Source: Kytococcus schroeteri
GTDB taxonomy: Bacteria > Actinomycetota > Actinomycetes > Actinomycetales > Dermatophilaceae
Reading direction: 5' to 3'
Assembly: GCF_002847825.1 (NCBI RefSeq)
Contig: NZ_PKIZ01000003.1
Coordinates: 1 to 64,000 of the forward strand
Length of the DNA stretch: 64,000 nt
Shown: one piece after another, positions 1 through 8,331 of the stretch
Layout: each line of letters starts with the position of its first letter
Numbering within the stretch: position 1 is the stretch's first letter
Made by a program: the position numbers and the translations under genes
Notes under the pieces: model-generated
Databases searched by the model: none
The model's input: the letters and a program-made list of their open reading frames with translations, nothing else
Told to the model about the DNA's origin: nothing

Positions 1-246
1 CCACCCCGACGGCACACGGACCATCACCTACCACCCACGACGACCCGGACAACCATGGAGGACGGACACCCCACCCCGAGGGACACCCGGTGGGCCGCCC
101 GACGGGTCACGACGCCGCTCGCTCTCGGAAGGAGGCAGGACGTGACGCGCGGACAGCACACGCCGGGAGCCCGGCGCAGGACCGTCCTGCACCGGGCTCC
201 GCGTGCCGCCGCGCCGTCCCGGGAGGGCCCGCGGGAACGCGCTGGG
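1..246. other. Window edge without a confident gene
   Basis: No complete gene is visible here. On the plus strand the first ~140 bases read as an open tail (residues beginning HPDGTRTITYHPRRPG, stop near position 142). The first dozen codons have GC-rich third positions, but the bias then fades. This could be the C-terminus of a gene entering from the left, such as a DUF222/HNH protein, or chance. The rest, up to the phosphatase stop, shows no clear signal. Confidence 0.25.
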
Positions 247-1905
247 TCAGGCGTTCTGCAGCCCGCGCACGCCGTCGGACAGGCGGAAGGTGGCGTCCGT
301 GCGCACGGCACCGCCCATCGTGCTCACGCGGTCGACCGCGCGGAAGGTGCCGGTCAGGGCGTCGGCCGCGAGGTCCAGGCGCAGGTAGCCGCGCGTGGTC
401 TCGTGATAGCGCATGTGCGGGTTGTCCGCGTCGCCGGTGAAGGCGGAGTCCTTGCTGTCACCGCCGGAGGTCACCGACGTGGTCACCAGCTCCGAGGCGA
501 TGGTGGTGCGGCCCGAGTCGGTGGTGCGCCACAGGTCGCTCGCGAAGGACTCGTGCACGTCACCGGTGAGCACCAGCGGGTTGCGGGCACCGGACCGCTC
601 GATGCTGGTGAGCAGGCGGTCCTTGGCGGCCACGTAGCCGTCCCAGGCGTCCTGGTTGGTCATGAAGCCGGGGCCGGCCATCATGTCGTACTGCGCCACC
701 ATCACCTGCTGGCCGAGCACGTCCCAACGGGCACCGGAGGAGCGCAGGCCCTCGTCGAGCCAGGCCTCCTGCGTGGAGCCCAGCATCGTGCGGCGGGTGT
801 CGTAGGTGGCCGGCACCGGGCCCACCCAGCCGGTCTGGTCGGAGCGGTACTGGCGGGTGTCGAGCATGTGGAAGGTGGCCATGCGACCCCACGTGAGGCG
901 GCGGTACAGGTGGATGCCGTCGGCCGTGGGCACCGAGGTGCGGCGCAGCGGCATGTTCTCCCAGTACGCACGGAAGCCCGCGGCGCGACGCTCGAGGAAG
1001 GCCGGCGTGCGGCCGAACACCTCGTGGTACTCCGCGGCCCAGTCGTTGTCGATCTCGTGGTCGTCGAAGACCACCACCCACGGGGCGGTGGCGTGCAGGG
1101 CCTGGAGGTCGGCATCGGTCTTGTACAGGGCGTGGCGGCGCCGGTAGTCGGCCAGCGTGTGGATCTCGGCGCCCACCATCCTGCGGGCCACGCCGGACTT
1201 CACCGGGTACCCGCCCGGGCCGTGCTCGTAGATGTAGTCACCCAGGTGGAGGACCATGTCGGGCGCCTCGTCCGCGAGGTGCCGGTAGGCGGTGAAGAAG
1301 CCGTGCTCCCACTGCGCGCACGAGACCACGCCGATGCGGGCCGGGCGGTCGCTCGTGGGCGCCGGGGCGGTGCGGGTGCGACCCACCGGGGAGACGTGCG
1401 ATCCCACGCGGAAGCGGTAGGCGTACCAGGCGTCGGGACGCAGCCCGGAGAGCTCGATGTGGACGCTGTGGCCCACGGAGGAGTCGGTGGTCACGGACCC
1501 GCGGCGCACGATGGTGCGGAAGGTCTCGTCGGTGGCCAGCTCCCACTCCACGGTGGTCCTCGTGGACGCCGTGAGACCACCCAGGCCGTCGGCGGCCACC
1601 GGGTCCGGGGCGATGCGGGTCCACAGCACCACGCCGTCGGGCGTCGGGTCACCGCTGGCCACGCCGAGGCGGAAGGGGTAGGCGTCCCCGGCGGCCGCGG
1701 TGCCGGTGAGCAACGGCGAGGCGCCGAGGACCGCCGCGGCAGCACCCGAGGCGAGCACCAGGCGGCGCGAGGGCGCGGTGGCGGGGGTGTGGGTGGGGCC
1801 GACAGCAGTCGGGTCGGCGGAGGTGACCGAGGCCGCGGAGGTCGAGGAGTGCGTCGCGGCACTCCGCACGGTCAGGGCATGGGAGGTCTGTGCAGGGGTG
1901 CGCAT
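247..1905 (-). CDS. phoD: PhoD-family alkaline phosphatase/phosphodiesterase, Tat-exported
   Basis: A 552-residue protein of the PhoD metallophosphoesterase family, which cleaves phosphomono- and diesters outside the membrane with metal ions. A twin-arginine signal (SRRLVLASG, then a hydrophobic run ending near GTAAAGDA) lies about 45 residues in, after an unusually long Ser/Thr/Ala-rich leader. The N-terminal PhoD domain begins at YPFRLGVASGDPTPDGVVLWTR, followed by the metal-site segments LHLGDYIYEHG, FDDHEIDNDW and VLTGDVHESFASD. The start at 1905 was chosen because the open frame upstream (to 2028) has non-coding codon use. It stands alone, 138 bp downstream of the peptide transporter. 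Phosphate control is usual for PhoD but I see no clear Pho box. Confidence 0.9.
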   Translation of the reverse strand: MRTPAQTSHALTVRSAATHSSTSAASVTSADPTAVGPTHTPATAPSRRLVLASGAAAAVLGASPLLTGTAAAGDAYPFRLGVASGDPTPDGVVLWTRIAPDPVAADGLGGLTASTRTTVEWELATDETFRTIVRRGSVTTDSSVGHSVHIELSGLRPDAWYAYRFRVGSHVSPVGRTRTAPAPTSDRPARIGVVSCAQWEHGFFTAYRHLADEAPDMVLHLGDYIYEHGPGGYPVKSGVARRMVGAEIHTLADYRRRHALYKTDADLQALHATAPWVVVFDDHEIDNDWAAEYHEVFGRTPAFLERRAAGFRAYWENMPLRRTSVPTADGIHLYRRLTWGRMATFHMLDTRQYRSDQTGWVGPVPATYDTRRTMLGSTQEAWLDEGLRSSGARWDVLGQQVMVAQYDMMAGPGFMTNQDAWDGYVAAKDRLLTSIERSGARNPLVLTGDVHESFASDLWRTTDSGRTTIASELVTTSVTSGGDSKDSAFTGDADNPHMRYHETTRGYLRLDLAADALTGTFRAVDRVSTMGGAVRTDATFRLSDGVRGLQNA

Positions 1906-2043
1906 GGCGGCACAGTGTGTACCGGGCACGTGGCACCGATCTGGTCCATGGGTGAATCCGGGGTGAACGCTGGGCAAGGACTTGCCCACGACGCCGGTGG
2001 CCCGCCACGCGAGCGCGCAGCGGGCCACCTCAGGAGCGTCGGG

Positions 2044-3543
2044 TCAGTGCGCCAGGCGCTCCGGCTCGGCGTCGGCCATGAGGCGCGACACCTTGGGCAC
2101 GAGCAGGAACAGCAGCAGGCCGAACACGATCGCGATGCCACCGGTGGTCAGGAAGAACACGTGGTCCTCCATGCCCTCCATGGCCAAGATCAGCTGACCG
2201 GCGATGGACTGGCCGGTCGCCGAGGACAGGAACCACAGCGCCATCGCCTGCGAGGCGAACGCCTTGGGCGCCAGGGACGCCGTCGCGGACAGGCCCACCG
2301 GGCTGAGGCACAACTCGGCGACGGTCTGCACCACGAACACCAAGACCAGCACCCACACCGGGCTGGTGGCACCGGGGAAGGTGAGCGAGGCCCACGCCAG
2401 GAAGATGAACGTCAGGCCCACGATGGACACACCGAGGGCGATCTTGGCGGCGGTGGACGGGAACTTGCCGCTGCGGGCGGCCCACAGCATCGCGAAGAGC
2501 GGCGCCAGGACGATGATCGAGATGGGGTTGACCGACTGGAACCACTCCGGGTTCCACTCGAAGCCGAGCGAGCCCAGGTCGGTGCGGTTCTTGCCGTAGC
2601 TGGCCAGCTTGACGGCGGCCTGCTCGAAGATCATCCAGAACGCCACGGCGGCCAGCCAGATGGGCAGGTAGGCCCACAGGTGCTTGCGCTCGACCGGCTC
2701 CACCTTGGAGCTGCGGAACATCGTGACGAAGTAGGCGACGGAGGCCACCAGCGACAGGATGAAGATGCCGTCGGCGATCGCCTCGGGCCAGGTCTCGCGC
2801 CACAGGCGGGCCACGCCGATGGCGGCGGCCACCAGGGCCAGCAGCCCCAGCGCGAGCACGGGCACGCGGCGGCGCTCCTCGGAGGACAGCGGGTTGGGGA
2901 CGCGGATGGACTCGTCGGCCAGCGTGCGCTTGCCGATGAGGTAGGCCACCAGCGCCACGGCCATCCCGACCGCGGCGGCCGCGAAGCCCGCGTGGTAGCC
3001 CCAGTGGCTCTTGAGCCAGGCCACCACGAACGGCGAGAAGAACGCGCCGATGTTGATGGACATGTAGAAGATCGTGAACGCCTGGTCCTGGCGGACGTCG
3101 CGGTCGTCGTAGAGGTGGCCCACCATCGTGGACACGTTGGGCTTCAGGAAGCCGGTGCCCAGCGCGACCAGGACGATGCCCAGCCACGAGAAGAGGCTGC
3201 CGGGAACCGCCAGCGAGATGTGGCCGGCCATGATGACCACGCCGCCCAGCAGCACGCTGCGCTGCGGACCGATGAGGCGGTCGGCGGCCCAGCCACCGAT
3301 GATCGACAACAGGTAGACGGCGGCACCGTAGGTGGCGACGATCGCCTCACCGACGCTGTCCTGGAGACCGAGGCCTCCATTGGCGACCGTGTCGACGATG
3401 TAGTAGAGCAGGATGGCGCGCATCCCGTAGTAGGAGAAGCGCTCCCACAGCTCGATGTTGAACAGCGTCGCCAGTCCCCGGGGGTGCCCCAGGAAGCTGC
3501 GGTCGTTCTCGGCCTTCCCCGTGGTGTGCACGGCGGTACTCAT
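2044..3543 (-). CDS. POT/PTR-family proton-coupled oligopeptide transporter
   Basis: A 499-residue MFS-fold membrane protein of the POT (DtpA/DtpT) family, which imports di- and tripeptides with protons. The family signature in helix 1 is present as FNIELWERFSYYGMRAIL, giving the conserved ExxERFxYY proton-coupling motif. Alternating hydrophobic segments make about 14 predicted helices. The second PTR signature region corresponds to FTIFYMSINIGAFFSPF. Start: ATG at 3543 with a strong ribosome site (GGTGAGGAG) seven bases upstream; a second in-frame ATG four codons earlier would sit inside that site. It is monocistronic. The 262-bp upstream gap probably carries its promoter. Confidence 0.92.
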   Translation of the reverse strand: MSTAVHTTGKAENDRSFLGHPRGLATLFNIELWERFSYYGMRAILLYYIVDTVANGGLGLQDSVGEAIVATYGAAVYLLSIIGGWAADRLIGPQRSVLLGGVVIMAGHISLAVPGSLFSWLGIVLVALGTGFLKPNVSTMVGHLYDDRDVRQDQAFTIFYMSINIGAFFSPFVVAWLKSHWGYHAGFAAAAVGMAVALVAYLIGKRTLADESIRVPNPLSSEERRRVPVLALGLLALVAAAIGVARLWRETWPEAIADGIFILSLVASVAYFVTMFRSSKVEPVERKHLWAYLPIWLAAVAFWMIFEQAAVKLASYGKNRTDLGSLGFEWNPEWFQSVNPISIIVLAPLFAMLWAARSGKFPSTAAKIALGVSIVGLTFIFLAWASLTFPGATSPVWVLVLVFVVQTVAELCLSPVGLSATASLAPKAFASQAMALWFLSSATGQSIAGQLILAMEGMEDHVFFLTTGGIAIVFGLLLFLLVPKVSRLMADAEPERLAH

Positions 3544-3805
3544 GGGTCTCCTCACCCTTCGTGTCGTCTCCGCAGGGGCGTGATGGAGCCGGTCCCCGGC
3601 GGGCCGCCGCGCAGTAAACCACAGACACAGGGTGATTCAGGACACAGAGGGGCGGGGCCGTGGGGCGCGGCCGGCGCCGGCCAGGGTGGGGGGCGACGCG
3701 GGTCTTCGCGCCGGCCTGGGTGTGGGGGCGAGGCGGGGCGCCGTGGATCACGGGTGTGGCCGTTGCGCACGGGACACGGGGACGGGCCGCACCTACCCTT
3801 GTGGC
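3544..3805. other. Intergenic region, divergent promoters
   Basis: 262 bp between divergently transcribed genes. The part near 3610-3640 is less GC-rich and on the minus strand contains TTTACT, a possible -10 for the peptide transporter. The plus-strand promoter for the protease lies at the right end. No gene seen. Confidence 0.45.
3794..3799 (+). promoter_or_regulatory. -10 box, leaderless start of CPBP protease
   Basis: TACCCT ends six bases before the ATG at 3806, and no ribosome site is visible. This spacing puts transcription start at or next to the start codon. Confidence 0.6.
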
Positions 3806-4540
3806 ATGCGCACCCCCTTCGACCCGCTGGTCCGCGAGCTGCGGCACTTCGGCAGTGCGCAGTTCGTCGACCAGGTGCCGCGGGACCACCGGGTGACCAC
3901 CGCGGAGCTCCGCCGTCGACAGCTGGTGGTGGCCTGCACGCTGCTGGTGGGGATCGTGTTCCTCGGCTGGTCGCTGCGCTCGGCGCCGGGGGCGCCGTCG
4001 TTCTACGGAGCCGCCGCCGCACTGGCCGTGACCTGGACCGCCGGCTCCTTCGCCTCCGGACCGCTGCACTTGGGGCGCAACCACACCCGGTCCGGCCAGC
4101 ACTACGTCCGCCCGGTGGTGCAGCCGGTGCTGGTGGCCCTGGGGATCATCGTGGTGTTCGTCGTCGGAGCCCTGGTGGCCGCCCGCATCCCACTGCTGGA
4201 GGAGAGCGTCAACGCGGTGCTCGACCACGCCCGATTGGGCTACCTGCCGTTGGTGGTCGCACTGGCCCTGGTGAACGGGGTGGCCGAGGAGCTGTTCTTC
4301 CGGGGGGCGCTGTACTCGGCCACGCCCCGGTACCCGGTCACGGTGACCACGGTGGTCTACACGCTCACCACGATCGCGACCGGGTCGCTGGGCCTGGTCC
4401 TGGCCGCCGCCGTGCTCGGTCTCGTGGTCGGCCTGCAACGTCGGGTCACCGGCGGTGTGCTGGCACCAGTGATCGTGCACTGCGTGTGGTCGCTGGGGAT
4501 GCTGCTGGTGCTGCCGACGCTCATGGAACGCGCGGTCTGA
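3806..4540 (+). CDS. CPBP-family intramembrane glutamic endopeptidase
   Basis: A 244-residue membrane protein of the CPBP (Abi/Rce1-like) family. These cleave substrates inside the membrane; in bacteria roles range from bacteriocin immunity to protein maturation. It has about six hydrophobic segments. The first signature motif is clear as VAEELFFRGALY near residue 160 (paired glutamates plus arginine). The second and third motifs are weaker: TLTTIATGSLG lacks an obvious catalytic His/Phe set, while IVHCVWSLGM supplies the late histidine. The start is ATG 3806, fixed by the TACCCT box just upstream; coding bias is absent before it. The gene is followed directly by three 21-bp repeats. Substrate unknown. 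Confidence 0.8.
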   Translation: MRTPFDPLVRELRHFGSAQFVDQVPRDHRVTTAELRRRQLVVACTLLVGIVFLGWSLRSAPGAPSFYGAAAALAVTWTAGSFASGPLHLGRNHTRSGQHYVRPVVQPVLVALGIIVVFVVGALVAARIPLLEESVNAVLDHARLGYLPLVVALALVNGVAEELFFRGALYSATPRYPVTVTTVVYTLTTIATGSLGLVLAAAVLGLVVGLQRRVTGGVLAPVIVHCVWSLGMLLVLPTLMERAV

Positions 4541-4551
4541 GTGCACCCACG

Positions 4552-4614
4552 GGCCGGGCGTGAGCGCGCACCGGCCGGGCGTGAGCGCGCACCGGCCTGG
4601 CGTGAGCGCGCACC
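4552..4614. repeat. Three tandem 21-bp direct repeats
   Basis: Three consecutive units (4552-4572, 4573-4593, 4594-4614), each starting GGCCGGGCG and ending GCGCGCACC. The first two are identical and the third differs at one base. Each holds GTGAGCGCGCAC, a near-palindrome. They lie between the CPBP stop and the -10 box of the next gene; 21 bp is two helical turns, so proteins bound to each unit would sit on one face of the DNA. Confidence 0.9.
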
Positions 4615-4630
4615 CCACCCCAAGCGCCCC

Positions 4631-4636
4631 TACGCT
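4631..4636 (+). promoter_or_regulatory. -10 box of SDR/SRPBCC gene
   Basis: TACGCT lies seven bases before ATG 4644, predicting a leaderless mRNA. The tandem 21-bp repeats end 16 bp upstream, so a factor bound there would overlap the -35 region. Confidence 0.55.
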
Positions 4637-4643
4637 GAGGATT

Positions 4644-6191
4644 ATGGACACCGCCGCCACCGGACCACAGATCCGCCCCTCGACCGCTGATGGCACGACG
4701 TCCGGGACCGCCACCACCCCCGGGATCGCGCTGGTCACCGGTGCCACCGGGTACATCGGCTCCCGCCTGGTGCCCGCGCTGCTCGCCACCGGGTGGCAGG
4801 TGCGGGTGCTGGCCCGCTCCCCGGCGAAGCTCGAGGGCCGCCCCTGGGCGGACCGGGTGGAGGTCAGCGCCGGGGACGCGACCTCGGATGAGGACCTCGC
4901 CGAGGCCCTGGACGGCGTCGACGTGGCCTACTACCTGCTGCACTCCATGGACGGCGAGGGGCACTTCATCGAGCGCGAGCAGGCGATGGCCACCACCTTC
5001 GCCGACGCCTGCGACGAGGCGGGGGTGGGCCGCATCGTCTACCTGGGCGGCATGTACCCCCTGAACGAGCCGCTCTCGGAGCACCTGTACAGCCGCAAGG
5101 CCGTGGGCGACGTGTTCCTGGCCGCCCGCACCCCGGCCGCCGTGCTGCAGGCCGCCGTCATCGTGGGTGCCGGCTCGGCGAGCTTCGAGATGATCCGCCA
5201 CCTCACCGACCGGCTGCCGGTGATGGTGGCCCCGGCCTGGCTGGCCAACCGCATCCAGCCGATCGCCGTCGCCGACGTGCTGCACTACCTGGTGGGCGCC
5301 GCGTCGCTGCCGACCGAGGTGAACCGGGCGTTCGACGTGGGCGGTGACGAGGTGCTGGAGTTCCGCGACATGCTGCAGCGCTACGCACAGCGTGCCGGTC
5401 TGGCGAGGCGCCGCATCGTGCTGGCGCCGGTGATGACCCCGTGGCTCGCCAGCCACTGGGTGGGCGTGGTGACCCCGGTGGATGCCGGGGTGGCCAAGCC
5501 GCTGGTCGGCTCTCTGGTGCACGAGGTGGTGGTCAAGGACGGGCGCGCGCTGGAGCAGTTCACCGGCGCCCCGTCCGGCGGCCACACGCCGTTCGACACC
5601 GCCGTGGACCGCGCCCTGGACCGGTCCGATGCGGTGGACGCCCCACCGGTGGGCGAGGACGACCTGGCCGAGGACCCCGCCCACGCGACGCCCGCCGACC
5701 CGGCCTGGGTGGGCCGTCAGCCGCGGACCGAGACGTGGCGCACCGCCGTGGACGCCCCGGCCGACCGGGTGTGGGAGGTCGTCTCCTCCCTGGGCGGGCA
5801 GACCGGGTGGTTCGTGCCGGACTCGCTGTGGTCGATGCGGGGTCGCGTCGACACGCTGGCCGGCGGCCCGGGGCACCGCCACGTCCGCGACCACGCCGAC
5901 CTGCGCGAGGGCGACCGGGTGGACTCCTGGCGCGTCGAGGAGGTGGGCGACCAGAACGGTGGGCGGTCGGTGCGGCTGCGCTCGGAGATGCGTCTGCCGG
6001 GCACCGCGCGCCTGCGGTTCACCGTCACCCCCGCGCCGGGCGACGACGGGCGGTCGGTGTTCGAGCAGGAGGTCGTGTTCGTGCCCCGCGGGCTCGGCGG
6101 GGAGGCCTACTGGTGGGGCCTGTTCGCCGCCCACCACGCCCTGTTCACGCAGATGCACGAGGGCATCGTCAAGGCCGCGAACCGCGGCTGA
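4644..6191 (+). CDS. NAD(P)-binding atypical SDR fused to SRPBCC/DUF2867-like domain
   Basis: A 515-residue two-domain protein. Residues ~30-330 form an atypical SDR / NmrA-like Rossmann domain: the nucleotide motif is LVTGATGYIGSRLVPALL, and YYLLHSMDGEG plus VYLGGMYPLN follow. The second half (~365-510, from TWRTAVDAPADRVWEVVSSLGG to the end) is an SRPBCC/DUF2867-like module that would make a hydrophobic pocket; Trp-rich motifs and EAYWWGLFAAHHALF close it. Proteins with this layout are annotated as SDR-family oxidoreductases of unknown substrate. Start: ATG 4644 follows the TACGCT box; the open frame upstream translates the repeats and is non-coding. Reaction not known. Confidence 0.85.
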   Translation: MDTAATGPQIRPSTADGTTSGTATTPGIALVTGATGYIGSRLVPALLATGWQVRVLARSPAKLEGRPWADRVEVSAGDATSDEDLAEALDGVDVAYYLLHSMDGEGHFIEREQAMATTFADACDEAGVGRIVYLGGMYPLNEPLSEHLYSRKAVGDVFLAARTPAAVLQAAVIVGAGSASFEMIRHLTDRLPVMVAPAWLANRIQPIAVADVLHYLVGAASLPTEVNRAFDVGGDEVLEFRDMLQRYAQRAGLARRRIVLAPVMTPWLASHWVGVVTPVDAGVAKPLVGSLVHEVVVKDGRALEQFTGAPSGGHTPFDTAVDRALDRSDAVDAPPVGEDDLAEDPAHATPADPAWVGRQPRTETWRTAVDAPADRVWEVVSSLGGQTGWFVPDSLWSMRGRVDTLAGGPGHRHVRDHADLREGDRVDSWRVEEVGDQNGGRSVRLRSEMRLPGTARLRFTVTPAPGDDGRSVFEQEVVFVPRGLGGEAYWWGLFAAHHALFTQMHEGIVKAANRG

Positions 6192-6234
6192 CACGGAGGC
6201 TGCCCGACCGGTCGTGGCGCGCGGCGGCGAGCGC

Positions 6235-7090
6235 TCAGCGCGGGGTCGCGTCGGCGCCGGCGCGGCGGACGGTCTCGTCCAGCGTGACGCCCGCCTCGAC
6301 GGTCACCACGCGCTGACCAGGCCGATCCCCTCGGCCGCGAACGCCCGCAGCACCGCGCGGATCACCGCGTCCTTGGCCTCCCGAGTCTCGAGCTGCCGGG
6401 CGCCGGACCAGAAGGGCAGCTCGGTGGTGACCGCCCCGGTGACCACCTCGGCGGCCAGCACCTGCGGCGCCGGGTCGGCGTGCACCTGGGGGACCGACAG
6501 CATCGCGGCCAGAGCCACCTCGCGCGCCCGGTCCTGGTCGGTGGCGAGGTCCAGGTCGACCGTCACCGTGGTGCGCACCCGTTCGTACCCGGTCTGCACG
6601 GTCACCACCTGGGAGGGCACCAGGCTGTTCGGCAGCAGCAGCTGCCGGCTGTCGAACGAGCGGATCACGGTGGAGCTCAGACCGATGTCCTCCACCGTCC
6701 CGCGCACGTCTCCCACGTGCACCTGGTCGCCGACGTTGAACCGGTCGCGGGCCAGGATGACGATGCCGGCGAACATGGTGCCCAGCACCGTCTGGAAGGC
6801 GATACCGGCGGCGATCGAGACGATGCCGATGCCACCGATGAGGTCCACCGGCTTGATGCTGGGGAAGACCATCGTGAACGCCACGCCGAGCGCCAGGAGC
6901 GCCACGGCCCACCCGACGATGCTGCCGAACACCCGCACCGCCGAGGCGCCCCGACCGCAGGCCCGCAGCACCCAGCGGACCACCAGGCGGGCACCAGACC
7001 CACGGCCAGCACCACGGCGCCCAGCAGCAGCGCGTCCAGGGTGATGACCGGCAGCCGCAGGGCCTCCAGAGTGGACTCGGCGTCATCCAT
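6235..7090 (-). pseudogene. MscS-family mechanosensitive channel, two apparent frameshifts
   Basis: Small-conductance mechanosensitive channel (MscS fold) coded in three successive frames. Frame 1 (7090 to about 6985) gives the N-terminus MDDAESTLEALR and a first helix. Frame 2 (about 6983-6303) gives the core: a transmembrane region, the pore helix near IGIVSIAAGIAFQTVLGTMF, the beta domain (VGDQVHVGDVRGTVEDIGL, ending LLLPNSLV) and the C-terminal alpha/beta domain. It stops at 6303. Frame 3 (to 6235) continues VVTVEAGVTLDETVRRAG with every third codon base G or C, so it looks coding. Each switch is a -1 shift, as if one base were missing. Either the gene is inactivated or there are two sequence errors. 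The core alone could start at GTG 6983 but would lack the first helix. Confidence 0.75.
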
Positions 7091-7125
7091 GTCCTGACCG
7101 CAGTGGGCGTGGCAGGCTGGGGCCC

Positions 7126-8103
7126 ATGCGCCACATCACCTTCTCCGAGCACGGCGGTTCCGAGGTCCTGCAGGTCACCGAGTCCCCCGACCCCACCCCG
7201 GGGCCCGGTGAGGTCGTCGTCGAGGTGGCCCGGGCGGGCGTCAACTTCATCGACACCTACTTCCGTCAGGGCACCTACCCGGTGGAGCTGCCCGCCACGG
7301 CCGGCAACGAGGGTGCGGGGCGGGTGGCGGCCGTCGGAGAGGGCGTCACCGACGTGGCCACTGGCGACCGGGTGGCCTGGTGCCTGGTGAACGGGCAGGG
7401 CTACACCACCCACGCGGTGGTGCCGGCCGAGAAGGTGGTGCCGGTGCCCGACGGCGTCTCCGACGAGCAGGCCGTGGCCGCCCTCGTGCAGGGCACCACC
7501 GCGCACGTCCTGGCCCGCGAGGTGTGGCCGCTCGAGGCCGGCGACACCGTGCTCGTGCACGCGGTGGCCGGCGGCGTGGGGCTGCTGCTCACGCAGATGC
7601 TGACGGCCGACGGCGTGGAGGTCATCGGCACCTGCTCCACGGACGCCAAGGCCGAGGCGGGCCGCGCGGCCGGCGCGGCGCACGTGGTGCGCTACGACCG
7701 TGAGGACGTGGCCGACCGGGTGCGGGAGATCACCGGTGGGCGCGGGGTGAAGGTGGCGTTCGACGGCGTGGGGGCCAGCACCTTCGACGCCTCGATGGCG
7801 AGCCTGTCCCCCCGCGGCCTGCTGTGCCTGTTCGGGGCCGCGAGCGGACCCGTGCCGCCGGTGGACCCGCAGCGGCTCAACGCCGCCGGGTCGGTCTACC
7901 TGACGCGGCCGACCCTGCACACCTTCGTGAGCACCCGCGAGGACCTGCTGCGGCTCACCGGGGACGTGCTCGCACAGGTGGCCGACGGGTCGCTGCGCCT
8001 CACCATCGGCGAGACCTACCCGCTGGCCGAGGCCGCCCGCGCCCAGGACGACCTCGCCGGGCGCCGCACCAGCGGCAAGTTGCTGCTCGACCCCACCGCC
8101 TGA
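7126..8103 (+). CDS. qor: NADPH:quinone oxidoreductase, MDR superfamily
   Basis: A 325-residue zinc-free medium-chain dehydrogenase of the quinone reductase (QorA/zeta-crystallin) type, reducing quinones with NADPH in the cytosol. The N-terminal GroES-like domain begins MRHITFSEHGGSEVLQV; the family segment AGVNFIDTYFRQGTYP is clear. The Rossmann motif VLVHAVAGGVGLLLTQM is near residue 145. Catalytic zinc ligands of alcohol dehydrogenases are absent, as expected. Start: ATG 7126 matches the family start; it is 35 bp from the divergent MscS start. A long hairpin follows the stop. Confidence 0.92.
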   Translation: MRHITFSEHGGSEVLQVTESPDPTPGPGEVVVEVARAGVNFIDTYFRQGTYPVELPATAGNEGAGRVAAVGEGVTDVATGDRVAWCLVNGQGYTTHAVVPAEKVVPVPDGVSDEQAVAALVQGTTAHVLAREVWPLEAGDTVLVHAVAGGVGLLLTQMLTADGVEVIGTCSTDAKAEAGRAAGAAHVVRYDREDVADRVREITGGRGVKVAFDGVGASTFDASMASLSPRGLLCLFGAASGPVPPVDPQRLNAAGSVYLTRPTLHTFVSTREDLLRLTGDVLAQVADGSLRLTIGETYPLAEAARAQDDLAGRRTSGKLLLDPTA

Positions 8104-8111
8104 GCCGGCAC

Positions 8112-8171
8112 CCTCCGGGAACCTTTCAGACCCACCGCGACGTCGTAGTGGGTCTGAAAGGTTCCCGGAGG
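8112..8171. terminator. Perfect 24-bp stem-loop after qor
   Basis: Arms 8112-8135 and 8148-8171 are perfectly complementary over 24 bp, with a 12-base loop that itself holds CGACGTCG. It begins eight bases after the qor stop. There is no T-run, which is common for terminators in such GC-rich genomes. Confidence 0.75.
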
Positions 8172-8263
8172 TGTGGGGCCCGCGAGGAGGGGCGCGGAGG
8201 GCAGGGGGCGCGGCGGGGATCAGCGGCAGAAAGGCGCACGGCCGGCGCAGCGGGCACCCATGA

Positions 8264-8292
8264 CTGCCGTCACGGTGAGGACGTGACGGCAG
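8264..8292. promoter_or_regulatory. Inverted repeat operator candidate before exporter operon
   Basis: CTGCCGTCAC (8264-8273) and GTGACGGCAG (8283-8292) form a perfect 10-bp inverted repeat around a 9-bp spacer, centred about 54 bp before the ATPase start. The 19-bp half-site spacing fits a dimeric regulator, most simply the LuxR-type response regulator encoded at the end of the operon. Confidence 0.6.
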
Positions 8293-8331
8293 GGGCAGGT
8301 GCCAGGAGGCCCGCCGCAGCACGGTGGGTCC

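Noticed and set aside
55..4563. Plus-strand open frame of about 1500 codons
   Set aside because: It lies antisense to the PhoD and transporter genes, is full of Arg/Gly/His/Ala and shows no family motifs; it is a GC-rich shadow.
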